A stretch of DNA of 13,246 nt from an uncultured Collinsella sp. (GCA_900547505.1 URGY01000035.1:1-13246); one strand, 5' to 3'. Counted from the first letter of the stretch, positions 1 through 6,584 are shown. Made by a program: numbers and translations. Notes: generated from the letters alone by a model not told the origin.

Positions 1-23
1 GGCATAGACCTTCTGGTCATGCC
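1..23. terminator. Hairpin at contig start, possible terminator
   Basis: GGCAT (1-5) and GACC (7-10) pair with GGTC (15-18) and ATGCC (19-23) around a TTCT loop, with one bulged A at position 6. On the plus strand a T-rich stretch (TTGCCTTTTG) follows. This would fit a terminator of a gene lying left of the window, but the stem may be cut by the window edge and the T-tract is interrupted. Positions 24-74 hold nothing I can recognise. Confidence 0.35.
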
Positions 24-74
24 TTGCCTTTTGAATGACAAATTGTCGCTCTGGGCGGCACGCAGCGTCGAGGG

Positions 75-102
75 GTTCCGGCGTTTGGTAAAACGCCGGA
101 AC
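75..102 (-). terminator. Perfect 12-bp hairpin after the 2-hydroxyacid dehydrogenase
   Basis: Bases 75-86 and 91-102 are perfectly complementary over 12 bp around a GGTA loop. On the minus strand the stem begins 3 nt after the TAG stop (106-108) of the dehydrogenase gene. There is no U-tract on either side, so it is a U-less terminator or an mRNA 3' end-protecting hairpin rather than a textbook intrinsic terminator. Confidence 0.5.
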
Positions 103-105
103 AAT

Positions 106-1041
106 CTAATGTTCGATCCAGCAGCGTAGGGTCTCGCCGGCCTGCAGGTGACGCAGGTTCTCCGCTGCGATGTCGACCACGTTGTTGAGCGTGGCGGCCA
201 GGTGGAACCAGCCCGAGACGTGTGGCGTGATGAGCATGTTGGGCGCATCCCACAGTGGGCTTGTCTCAGGCAACGGTTCGGGGTCGGTGACGTCGACCGC
301 GGCGCCGGCGAGATGTCCCGACTCCAGGGCGGCAACCAAGTCGTCGGCGACCACAAGGTCGCCGCGGCCGCCGTTGGCAAAGAAGGCGCCTGGTTTCATC
401 GCAGCGAAGAACTCGGCGTTCGCCAGGTCGCGGGTCTCGGGTGTGCTGGGCATAAAGGATGCGACGATGTCAGCCTCGGCCAGGCGCTCGGACAGGGCGT
501 CCATGCCGTCCATGTCCTCAAACACAATGGGGTAGACGAGCGGATGGCGCTTGATGCCGCGGACGTGCGCGCCCATGCTGCGGCAGAGTGTGGCAAAGTG
601 GCCACCGATATCGCCCGCGCCCAGCACCAGCACATTGGCGTTTTTGAGCGAGGTGACCGGGCCCAAGTCCTCCCAGCGATGCTCGCGCTGCAAGTCGTGA
701 TAGCCGGGCAGGCGCTTCATCATGGAAAGGACCATGGCAAACATGTGCTCGCTCACGGCCTGGCCGTAGGCGCCCACCGAGCAGGAAAGCTTAGTGTCGG
801 CTGGCACGGTGCCGGCGGCCAAGTAATCGTCATAGCCCGCGGTCTGCAATTGCAACAGCTGGAGATGTTCGCATGCCGTGAGCATGCCAGGGTCGATGTT
901 GCCCAAGATCACGTCGGCATCGGCGACCTGCTCGCGCGTGGCGGCGTCGGAGCTCGTGTAGATAAAGTCCTCGCCCGGAGCGCTCGACTCAAGAATTGCG
1001 CGATGGCGGTCATTGACGGGCAGCAAAACCAGGATGTTCAC
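106..1041 (-). CDS. D-isomer specific 2-hydroxyacid dehydrogenase family protein
   Basis: A 311-residue NAD-dependent oxidoreductase of the D-2-hydroxyacid dehydrogenase family, expected to interconvert 2-oxoacids and D-2-hydroxyacids in the cytosol. The Rossmann motif G-A-G-D-I-G is at residues 141-146. The family's catalytic triad is visible: Arg226 in N-G-G-R-G, Glu255 in D-P-E-P-L-P and His274 in T-P-H-V-S-G. I chose the GTG start at 1041 because a GGAGAGGA ribosome-binding site (1048-1055) sits 6 nt upstream and the protein then begins M-N-I-L-V-L-L-P, as expected for the first strand. The frame stays open to 1116, but that extension would include the hairpin at 1061-1095. The gene follows methionine aminopeptidase but is separated from it by a strong terminator, so it probably has its own promoter. 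The exact substrate cannot be read from the sequence. Confidence 0.9.
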   Translation of the reverse strand: MNILVLLPVNDRHRAILESSAPGEDFIYTSSDAATREQVADADVILGNIDPGMLTACEHLQLLQLQTAGYDDYLAAGTVPADTKLSCSVGAYGQAVSEHMFAMVLSMMKRLPGYHDLQREHRWEDLGPVTSLKNANVLVLGAGDIGGHFATLCRSMGAHVRGIKRHPLVYPIVFEDMDGMDALSERLAEADIVASFMPSTPETRDLANAEFFAAMKPGAFFANGGRGDLVVADDLVAALESGHLAGAAVDVTDPEPLPETSPLWDAPNMLITPHVSGWFHLAATLNNVVDIAAENLRHLQAGETLRCWIEH

Positions 1042-1060
1042 AAGCAGTCCTCTCCGCTCG

Positions 1061-1095
1061 ACCTGCCAAAAAGGGACAGGTTTATTTTGGCAGGT
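1061..1095 (-). promoter_or_regulatory. Inverted repeat in the leader of the dehydrogenase gene
   Basis: ACCTGCCAAAA (1061-1071) is perfectly complementary to TTTTGGCAGGT (1085-1095), 11 bp with a 13-nt loop. It ends 5 nt before the ribosome-binding site of the dehydrogenase. CAGG occurs three times nearby (1077, 1091, 1101). It could be an operator for a dimeric repressor or a leader stem-loop; no U-tract follows on the minus strand, so it is unlikely to be a terminator. Confidence 0.45.
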
Positions 1096-1122
1096 TTTAT
1101 CAGGCAAAACGTTCAAATAAAA

Positions 1123-1167
1123 CGCCGGGCTTCGCGATGGTTAACATATCCATCGCGAAGCCCGGCG
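1123..1167 (-). terminator. Rho-independent terminator of the methionine aminopeptidase gene
   Basis: An 18-bp perfect stem (1123-1140 with 1150-1167) encloses a 9-nt loop. Read on the minus strand the stem is followed by TTTTATTTG, a good U-tract. It begins 9 nt after the stop codon of the aminopeptidase gene (1177), so it ends that transcript and insulates the dehydrogenase gene downstream. Confidence 0.9.
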
Positions 1168-1176
1168 CATCCACGG

Positions 1177-2064
1177 CTACCAGCTCAGCAGTTCGTAACC
1201 ATCCTCGGTCACCACGAGCTGTACCTCGCACTGGGCCGAATCGCTGCCGTCCTTGGTGCGCACGCACCAACCGTCGCCCTTGCTGATCTTGATGTCGGGC
1301 GCTCCGGCGTTGACCATGGGCTCGATGGTAAAGACCATGCCCGGAGCCATGATGGTGTCCACATCGGGCGCCTCGGTGGTAAAGCCCACAAACGGGTCCT
1401 CGTGGAACTCCTTACCGATGCCGTGTCCGCCGTACTCGCGCACCACGCTAAAACCGGCGTCCTCGACCGTCTTTTGCACGGCCTCGGCCATAACGGAGAG
1501 CGGCAGCCATGGCCTGACGGCGGCCAGACCCGCCTCCACGCTGGCGCGAGTGACGTCGACCAGGCGCTGACGCTCGGCCGAGACCTCGCCGATGCAGAAC
1601 ATGCGGCTCGAGTCGCTAAAGTAGCCGTCCAGGATCGTGGAGCAATCGACGTTGATGATGTCGCCCTCGTGCAGCACGTCCGTATCACAGGGGATACCGT
1701 GGCAGACCACATCATTGATCGAGGTGCACACGCTTTTGGGGTAGCCCTCGTAGTTGAGATCGGCCGGCGTGCCACCGTGCTCGACGGTGTAGTCGTAGAT
1801 CATCTGGTCAATCTGGTTGGTGGTCATGCCCGCGGCGATGTGCTCGCCTACGTAGTCGAGCACGCCCACGTTGATGGCGGCGGAGCGCTTGATGCCCTCG
1901 ATATCGGCGGGCGTCTTGTAGAGCGTACGGGGCAGAACCTCCCAGCCCTCCTCCCACAGGCGCTCGAGGCGCTCGTCGAAGGCGCTGTGACATTTCTTAT
2001 ATTTTTTGCCGCTGCCGCACCAGCAGGCGTCGTTGCGGCCGGGTACGGGTCCTTTGTCATACAT
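1177..2064 (-). CDS. map: Type I methionine aminopeptidase with N-terminal SEC-C motif
   Basis: Removes the initiator methionine from nascent proteins, using a two-metal active site. The 295-residue protein starts with a SEC-C zinc motif (C14-W-C16 to C25-H26 in P-G-R-N-D-A-C-W-C-G-S-G-K-K-Y-K-K-C-H), which in this family is thought to help ribosome docking. The catalytic domain follows: His122 (V-C-H-G-I-P), metal ligands Asp140, Asp151, His214, Glu248 and Glu280, all conserved. AGGAAG (complement of 2071-2076) precedes the ATG at 2064 by 6 nt. The -10-like TATACT at 2090-2095 gives it a promoter of its own, and terminators flank it on both sides, so it looks monocistronic. The basic N-terminus of unextended MetAPs is absent, because SEC-C takes its place, as in many Gram-positive and actinobacterial homologues. 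Confidence 0.96.
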   Translation of the reverse strand: MYDKGPVPGRNDACWCGSGKKYKKCHSAFDERLERLWEEGWEVLPRTLYKTPADIEGIKRSAAINVGVLDYVGEHIAAGMTTNQIDQMIYDYTVEHGGTPADLNYEGYPKSVCTSINDVVCHGIPCDTDVLHEGDIINVDCSTILDGYFSDSSRMFCIGEVSAERQRLVDVTRASVEAGLAAVRPWLPLSVMAEAVQKTVEDAGFSVVREYGGHGIGKEFHEDPFVGFTTEAPDVDTIMAPGMVFTIEPMVNAGAPDIKISKGDGWCVRTKDGSDSAQCEVQLVVTEDGYELLSW

Positions 2065-2089
2065 GGCTAACTTCCTTTCATCCGCAGCT

Positions 2090-2095
2090 AGTATA
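2090..2095 (-). promoter_or_regulatory. Probable -10 element of the map promoter
   Basis: The minus strand reads TATACT (complement of AGTATA, 2090-2095), a good -10 hexamer, about 26 nt upstream of the map ATG. The region 16-17 bp further upstream is only TTTTAT/CTTTTA, so the -35 is weak. The transcript would have a short leader holding just the ribosome-binding site. Confidence 0.45.
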
Positions 2096-2116
2096 GCCCA
2101 CTCACGCGTCCATAAA

Positions 2117-2183
2117 AGTTGCGGTGATATAGTTCCGATTTAAGCGGTTTAACAGCATAAACAGGAACTATATCACCGCAACT
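2117..2183 (-). repeat. 67-nt long-arm hairpin element (copy 1), also a likely terminator of the radical SAM gene
   Basis: The 20-nt arm AGTTGCGGTGATATAGTTCC (2117-2136) has an exact reverse complement at 2164-2183. Inside, after a 2x2 internal loop, TTTAAGC (2139-2145) pairs with GCATAAA (2155-2161) with one mismatch, leaving a 9-nt apical loop. On the minus strand the stem is followed by TTTTATGG, so it can terminate the radical SAM transcript ending at 2225. A second element at 6521-6584 has the same inner architecture but a different outer arm, which suggests a family of hairpin elements, not just a terminator. Confidence 0.75.
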
Positions 2184-2224
2184 GATGGAGTGGGATGGCG
2201 GACACTGGCTGCTGCGTGGTTTTG

Positions 2225-3001
2225 CTAGTAGCTCACCTGGCAGGGAATGCCGAGGGCTTGGACGCGCGCGGCGATGGCGTCGAGCACCTCGGGCGCTGCT
2301 TTGGCAAGGCCGGCGATCGGTGTCTCGCGCGCTACCGTGTAGATGGTCGCTTCTTGTGGGCGAATGCGCTCAAGCGCCGCGAGCCAGGGGGCAACGTACT
2401 CCTCGCCGGTGTTGTCGATGAGCTTGCCCTGATACTCGCCGGTCAAAAAGATCGTCTGGATAATGACATGACCGTCAAAGCTTGCGAACGTCTTGATCTG
2501 GTGCTCGACGTCGTAGGGGCCAACAGGCTGGTCGAGCAGCTGGATAAACGCCGGGTCGACGGTATCGAGCTTAAGAATGTTGTCGTCGACCATCATGAGC
2601 GCGTCGTGCACCTCGGGACGGTCGGCGCGCGTGCCGTTGGAAAGCACGGCGATCTTGGAGTTTGGGGCAAGCTCGTCGCGCAGCGCGACGGCGCCGGCGA
2701 TGGCCTGAGGAAACTCCGGTGCGGCGGTGGGCTCGCCGTTGCCTGCGAAGGTGATCACATCGGGGAGCTCGCCCTCGGCTGCCATCTCGCGCAGCTTTGC
2801 CTCGAGCGCGTCGAGTACCACGGCAGCTGTGTTGTACGGCTCATGGCAGGGGCGCTCGGCGTTGAGGCCGTTTTCGCAGTAAATACAGTCGAACGTGCAG
2901 ATTTTGCCGCTCGCCGGCATCATGTTGACGCCGAGCGAGAGACCAAGGCGACGGCTGCGAACGGGCCCAAAGATGGGGCTGGCATTCAAAAACGTAGACA
3001 T
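2225..3001 (-). CDS. Radical SAM protein, COG0731 type
   Basis: A 258-residue radical S-adenosylmethionine protein. Cys35, Cys39 and Cys42 form the C-x3-C-x2-C cluster-binding motif (C-T-F-D-C-I-Y-C-E), and the preceding P-V-R-S-R-R-L-G-L-S-L-G-V-N segment is typical of the COG0731 group, related to archaeal wyosine-type tRNA enzymes. The bacterial members have no settled function, so none is assigned. The frame is open far upstream (to 3595), but that part overlaps the divergent hydrolase gene and lacks family similarity. I chose the ATG at 3001 because GAGGAG lies 9 nt upstream; another ATG two codons earlier (3007) has the site only 3 nt away. Single-gene unit, divergent from the hydrolase, ended by the hairpin at 2117-2183. 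Confidence 0.88.
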   Translation of the reverse strand: MSTFLNASPIFGPVRSRRLGLSLGVNMMPASGKICTFDCIYCENGLNAERPCHEPYNTAAVVLDALEAKLREMAAEGELPDVITFAGNGEPTAAPEFPQAIAGAVALRDELAPNSKIAVLSNGTRADRPEVHDALMMVDDNILKLDTVDPAFIQLLDQPVGPYDVEHQIKTFASFDGHVIIQTIFLTGEYQGKLIDNTGEEYVAPWLAALERIRPQEATIYTVARETPIAGLAKAAPEVLDAIAARVQALGIPCQVSY

Positions 3002-3032
3002 AGGCATATGCTCCTCAAGACAATTGTGCCTA

Positions 3033-3041
3033 AGCATAGCA
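3033..3041 (-). promoter_or_regulatory. Possible extended -10 promoter for the radical SAM gene
   Basis: The minus strand reads TGCTATGCT, matching the extended -10 pattern TG-N-TATGCT, about 32 nt upstream of the chosen ATG. No convincing -35 is present 17 bp further upstream, which is tolerated with extended -10 elements. Position is right for a short leader, but support is from sequence pattern alone. Confidence 0.35.
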
Positions 3042-3162
3042 TCGGCTCCAAAGCAAGGTGCGGGCTCTTGCTTTACAAGTTTCGTTTTTTCACGTCGCTC
3101 ATGATGCCGTGCCATGAAAAGCCTCGGGTCGGGTACAGTTAATCTGTTAACAAGGCGTAAGG

Positions 3163-3210
3163 CAATGCGGGTCCATCCAACCGCACTGACGTGCAACTGG
3201 ATGGGCATTG
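3163..3210 (+). promoter_or_regulatory. Structured leader stem-loop before the alpha/beta hydrolase gene
   Basis: CAATGC (3163-3168) pairs with GCATTG (3205-3210), and CCATCCA (3173-3179) pairs with TGGATGG (3198-3204), giving 13 bp with a GGGT bulge on the left. The loop contains a nested GCAC/GTGC mini-stem (3183-3186, 3191-3194). The structure ends just before the GGGGG ribosome-binding site (3216-3220) of the hydrolase. It may be a cis-regulatory leader; it matches no riboswitch class I recognise. A separate GTTAA-TCTG-TTAAC dyad lies upstream at 3138-3151. The remaining part of the 3002-3226 divergent region holds no gene. Confidence 0.45.
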
Positions 3211-3226
3211 ATGATGGGGGCACAAC

Positions 3227-4024
3227 ATGGATTTTACGGTCGAGAATGCGGGCACCACGATTGCCTGTCGCGAATATGCCGGCCCGGATGTGTCGCCTGA
3301 TGCTCCTGCCTTGGTGTGCGTGCACGGCGCTTGTGTCGACGGCACATTTTTCGACGGTATCGCTTGCGAGCTCAGCCGCAACTACCGCGTAATTGCCTAC
3401 GACCGCCGCGGCTGCGGTGGCAGCAGCGATGCGGCAGACGGCAGCTATGATCTTGCCGCCCAGGCCGCCGACCTGCAAGCCGTGATCGAACACGTTGGCG
3501 CTCCGGCAAATGTGCTTGCGCACAGCGCCGGTACGTTGGTGGCGCTGGAGCTTCTTCGCACCGAACCTCATCTCGTCGCCCGTGCGATTCTGCATGAGCC
3601 GGCTGTGTCGGCCGAAGGCGTCGGTATGGGCGCAGCTCCGGTTTTGCTCGATATGATTGCGGCTGGAAAGGTTTCAAGGGCGCTCCGGCTTTTCTTGGGA
3701 GCCCTCGGCGACTTGGACCCCGAGGCTCCTGGGACGACCGAAGCGGAAGCCAAACATGCCCTGCGCAATGGTCGTTGCTTTATGGCGAACGAATACGGAA
3801 CAAATATGACATATGCTCCCGACTGGGAGCGCGCCCGCGCGTCAAAGGCGGTGTCGGCCGTGTTTTTGGGCGAGCTTTCGGCCGGCACGCCCCGCGAGGC
3901 TGGTACGAGGGTGGCGGCTGAGCTTTTGGGCTGTCCACTCGTAATGGTTCCCGGCGCGCATAACGGTCTGCGCGATCGCCCCGTTACGGCGGCAAACGCC
4001 GTTTGCGATGTCTTGGAGCGTTAG
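3227..4024 (+). CDS. Alpha/beta hydrolase fold protein
   Basis: A 265-residue cytosolic hydrolase, with no signal peptide or membrane segment. The oxyanion-hole stretch is C-V-H-G-A-C (31-36), strand beta-4 to the D-R-R-G-C-G-G-S-S motif (59-67) is typical, and the nucleophile elbow is A-H-S-A-G with Ser100. The catalytic His is likely His245 (P-G-A-H-N-G-L). The acid residue is not obvious: where an Asp is usual after strand beta-6 there is F-L-G-E-L-S, so Glu216 is a candidate. Members of this fold include esterases, lactonases and haloperoxidase-like enzymes; the substrate cannot be named. ATG at 3227 follows GGGGG with a 6-nt gap. It stands alone between the divergent radical SAM gene and the signalling gene. 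Confidence 0.85.
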   Translation: MDFTVENAGTTIACREYAGPDVSPDAPALVCVHGACVDGTFFDGIACELSRNYRVIAYDRRGCGGSSDAADGSYDLAAQAADLQAVIEHVGAPANVLAHSAGTLVALELLRTEPHLVARAILHEPAVSAEGVGMGAAPVLLDMIAAGKVSRALRLFLGALGDLDPEAPGTTEAEAKHALRNGRCFMANEYGTNMTYAPDWERARASKAVSAVFLGELSAGTPREAGTRVAAELLGCPLVMVPGAHNGLRDRPVTAANAVCDVLER

Positions 4025-4235
4025 CACGCTCGATGACCTGCGGGGAGAGGGGCTGTTAGCGTTTCGTCATTGTTAACGAATGCGCCCATAACCGCGCGCC
4101 CGCGGCTCCGTTACCGCCGTTTGCCAGGTCATAAAAATGTAACGATAATCGCGCGTTTGCCTTCAGCTGTTAGATGCTACCCTTGTACCAATTGATATGC
4201 ACCGTTGCCGTGCGTAACGATAGGAAGGGCCCCAT

Positions 4236-6116
4236 ATGCTCAATAATCACGAGGTCAATCTAACCGACGAGGAGGCTGCCGCCGAGGTCGCCCGCGTCGC
4301 GAAGACCTACCCCGTGGTGCGTTTGTTGTCGGCCGATCAGATTAAGAGCGAGCCTAACTGCTTGCTCGCCGGCGATCGCTGCCCTTGTCTGCGTCAGTCA
4401 AGTCTTGAGGCCTTGGCAGGTTCCGATGATGTATCGGAGCAGCTGCTCAATGATGGTACCGAGTACCGCGCTCGCCTGCGCCCTCTGAAGGTCGAGGGCG
4501 AGCCTCACGTCCTGCTGATGGTGCGTCCGATCGATGAGCAAGAGGCTGCAGAAGAGGACCTCGTCTACACCGACGTGCTGACGAGTGTGCGCAATCGCCG
4601 ATATTACGAGGAAAAGCTCCGTAGCGCCCGCATGAATGCCGGCGTTGCGGTGATCGACCTTGATGATTTTAGGGTCTTCAACGATACGTGTGGCCGTCAT
4701 GCCGGCGACCTTGCGCTCGGTGCTGTGGCGACAGCCATACGCAGCGGAATTCGTTCGACTGACGAGCTTGTACGCTATGGCTGCGACAAGTTTGTGGTCG
4801 TCATGCCCAATATTCCCTCCGATGACTTCACCCGTCGCCTGCATCAGGTGTCCGATGCCGTTCATGCCACGATTGTTCCGGGCCATGAGTACGTGAGCTT
4901 GACGGCATGTGTTGGCGGTGTTCGCATTCATGGCGAGACGGTCGATGAGGGAGTTGGCCGCGCTGCCCAGTTATTGAGCCGCGCTAAGGCAAAAGCCGGT
5001 ACGGTCGTGACCGACGCCGATTCCATCGAAGCCTTCCAAAGCGAAAAGCCTTTGGTGCTTATTGTCGATGACTCCGAGATGAACCGAGCCATTCTCAACG
5101 AGATGCTCAAGGACGAGTATTGCATCCTCGAGGCCGCCAACGGTCGTACGGCGCTCGACATGGTCGACCGCTATGGCGATGAGTTGTCGCTCGTGCTGCT
5201 GGATATTGTCATGCCGGGCATAAGCGGCTTTGAGGTGCTGGCCGATCTGTCGCGCCGATCGGGTATCGACAATCTGCCTTTCATCATGATTTCGAGCGAA
5301 GATTCCGATGATATGGTTCTGCGCGCGTACGAGCTGGGCGCCTCGGACTATATCAACCGCCCGTTTGACTCCCGTGTCGTGCGCCGCCGTGTAAGCAACA
5401 CCATCCGCCTATACGCCAAACAGCGCCGCCTGACGAGCCTGCTGTCCCAGCAGTACAACGAGCGCGTCAAGAACAGTCGCATGCTCATCGACATCATGGC
5501 CGGCGTCATGGAGCTTCGCAATGGCGAGAGCGGCAGGCACGTTACGAACATCGAGAAGCTGACCGAGCTGCTGCTTGGCTGTCTGGTCCAGCGTAGCGAC
5601 ACGATCTCCCTCGACAATGAGGAACGCTCCACGATCGCCCTGGCTTCGGCGCTGCACGATATCGGCAAGATGTCGATTGACGATGCGATTCTCAACAAAC
5701 CCGGGCGCCTTACGCCCGAGGAGTTCGAGATTATGAAGACGCATACCACGATGGGCGCCGACATGTTGCTTGAGCTGGGCCGCCATCACGTCGGCAATGC
5801 GCTTATGGAATATGCGTACCAGATTGCGCGTTGGCATCACGAGCGCTGGGACGGCAAGGGCTATCCCGATGGCCTTAAGGGCGACGAGATTCCCATTGCC
5901 GCGCAGGTGGTCTCGGTGGCCGACGTGTATGATGCGCTGACGAGCGTGCGCGTGTACAAGGACGCTATCCCGCACAAGGAGGCGATCCAGATGATCCTGG
6001 ACGGTAAGTGCGGCACCTTTAACCCACTGTTGCTCGACTGCCTGCTCGAGGTGCAAGACCGTATTGCCGAGACGTTGGCACGCCCCGCCGACGTTGTCGC
6101 GTTTCCCACGATTTAG
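4236..6116 (+). CDS. PAS-like/degenerate GGDEF/REC/HD-GYP signalling protein
   Basis: A 626-residue cytosolic protein of cyclic-di-GMP and phosphorelay signalling. Order: a PAS-like region (about 25-100), GGDEF domain (110-260), REC receiver (273-390), HD-GYP phosphodiesterase (about 405-615). The GGDEF signature is G182-C-D-K-F186, so cyclase activity is unlikely, but the inhibitory-site motif R173-S-T-D176 is kept exactly 5 residues upstream, so it may still bind c-di-GMP. REC has the acidic pair Asp278/Asp279, phosphoacceptor Asp323 and Ser353, but Arg375 replaces the usual switch Lys. HD-GYP is complete: H474-D475-I-G-K, H534-H535-E-R-W-D-G-K-G-Y-P. AGGAAGG lies 8 nt before the ATG. The upstream gap (4025-4235) has a TG-C-TACCCT possible extended -10 and two GTAACGATA copies (4139, 4214). 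The Hpt gene follows 23 bp later, likely co-transcribed. The REC is internal rather than N-terminal. Confidence 0.92.
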   Translation: MLNNHEVNLTDEEAAAEVARVAKTYPVVRLLSADQIKSEPNCLLAGDRCPCLRQSSLEALAGSDDVSEQLLNDGTEYRARLRPLKVEGEPHVLLMVRPIDEQEAAEEDLVYTDVLTSVRNRRYYEEKLRSARMNAGVAVIDLDDFRVFNDTCGRHAGDLALGAVATAIRSGIRSTDELVRYGCDKFVVVMPNIPSDDFTRRLHQVSDAVHATIVPGHEYVSLTACVGGVRIHGETVDEGVGRAAQLLSRAKAKAGTVVTDADSIEAFQSEKPLVLIVDDSEMNRAILNEMLKDEYCILEAANGRTALDMVDRYGDELSLVLLDIVMPGISGFEVLADLSRRSGIDNLPFIMISSEDSDDMVLRAYELGASDYINRPFDSRVVRRRVSNTIRLYAKQRRLTSLLSQQYNERVKNSRMLIDIMAGVMELRNGESGRHVTNIEKLTELLLGCLVQRSDTISLDNEERSTIALASALHDIGKMSIDDAILNKPGRLTPEEFEIMKTHTTMGADMLLELGRHHVGNALMEYAYQIARWHHERWDGKGYPDGLKGDEIPIAAQVVSVADVYDALTSVRVYKDAIPHKEAIQMILDGKCGTFNPLLLDCLLEVQDRIAETLARPADVVAFPTI

Positions 6117-6139
6117 TTTGACCAAAGGAGTTTTAATCC

Positions 6140-6496
6140 ATGATTTCCATGCGTGAGGCGTATGAGAAGATCGGCGCTAATTATGATGACGCGTGCGCTC
6201 GGCTGATGGGCGGGGAAATGCTTGCCCGCTTTGCCCTCAAGTTTTTGGATGACGAGAGCATGGACAAGCTGGAGGCCGCTATGGCGGCGGGAGACGCCGA
6301 AGGTGCGTTTATGGCAGCGCACACGCTCAAGGGCGTGAGCCAGAACCTGGGATTCGATAATCTGTACGAGCCGGCGGTTGTGGTGACCGAAGCACTGCGC
6401 GGCGCCGATGCCGTTGACGGCGCTCACGAGGGAATGCATGCGTTGCAGCAGCAATATGCGGCTACGATGTCGGCCCTGCGCGAAGCGGCCGAATAA
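6140..6496 (+). CDS. Stand-alone Hpt phosphotransfer protein
   Basis: A 118-residue, single-domain histidine phosphotransfer protein. The phospho-accepting residue is His61 in A-H-T-L-K-G-V-S-Q-N-L-G, matching the H-x-L-K-G-x4-x-G pattern, within a four-helix bundle of the expected size. AAGGAG sits 9 nt before the ATG at 6140, and the gene starts 23 bp after the REC/HD-GYP gene, so the two are likely one transcript. By context its partner is the REC domain of that protein; Hpt proteins normally shuttle phosphate between receivers of a hybrid kinase and a response regulator. No histidine kinase is encoded in the window, so the source of phosphate must be elsewhere. Confidence 0.9.
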   Translation: MISMREAYEKIGANYDDACARLMGGEMLARFALKFLDDESMDKLEAAMAAGDAEGAFMAAHTLKGVSQNLGFDNLYEPAVVVTEALRGADAVDGAHEGMHALQQQYAATMSALREAAE

Positions 6497-6520
6497 GAGC
6501 TTGCGTGCTTTGATGACAAT

Positions 6521-6584
6521 GAGAGTGGATAATCTCCCGTTTTAGGCTCGGTGGTGGCCTCAAAGTGGGAGATTATCCACTCTC
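6521..6584. repeat. 64-nt long-arm hairpin element (copy 2)
   Basis: GAGAGTGGATAATCTCCC (6521-6538) is perfectly complementary to 6567-6584 over 18 bp. Two G-U pairs (6539-6540 with 6565-6566) continue into TTTAGGC (6541-6547), which pairs with GCCTAAA-like bases 6557-6564 (one bulged C at 6561), leaving a 9-nt apical loop. This mirrors the element at 2117-2183 in arm length, inner TTTA-R-GC stem and loop size. It lies 24 nt after the Hpt stop; no U-tract follows, so termination is not the obvious role. ATCCACTCTC, the last 10 bases of the right arm, recurs at 6604-6613. The rest of 6585-6660 holds nothing recognised. Confidence 0.75.

Noticed and set aside
148..2070. A 640-codon open frame on the plus strand across two genes
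   Set aside because: It is antisense to the dehydrogenase and aminopeptidase genes, both of which have conserved catalytic motifs. Long antisense frames are common in GC-rich DNA, and its protein shows no recognisable domain.
2195..3142. A 315-codon plus-strand frame opposite the radical SAM gene
   Set aside because: The minus-strand frame has the C-x3-C-x2-C motif and a good ribosome-binding site; the plus-strand product is featureless.
3138..3151. GTTAA-TCTG-TTAAC dyad as an operator
   Set aside because: Short and AT-rich with no second copy seen; cannot be distinguished from chance.
3002..3595. N-terminal extension of the radical SAM protein
   Set aside because: It overlaps the divergent hydrolase gene and lacks family similarity; GAGGAG 9 nt before 3001 defines a better start.
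4139..4222. Two GTAACGATA copies before the HD-GYP gene as sites of the XRE regulator
   Set aside because: They contain only the CGATA half of the operator motif; the 10 bases before each do not match, so no full dyad is present.
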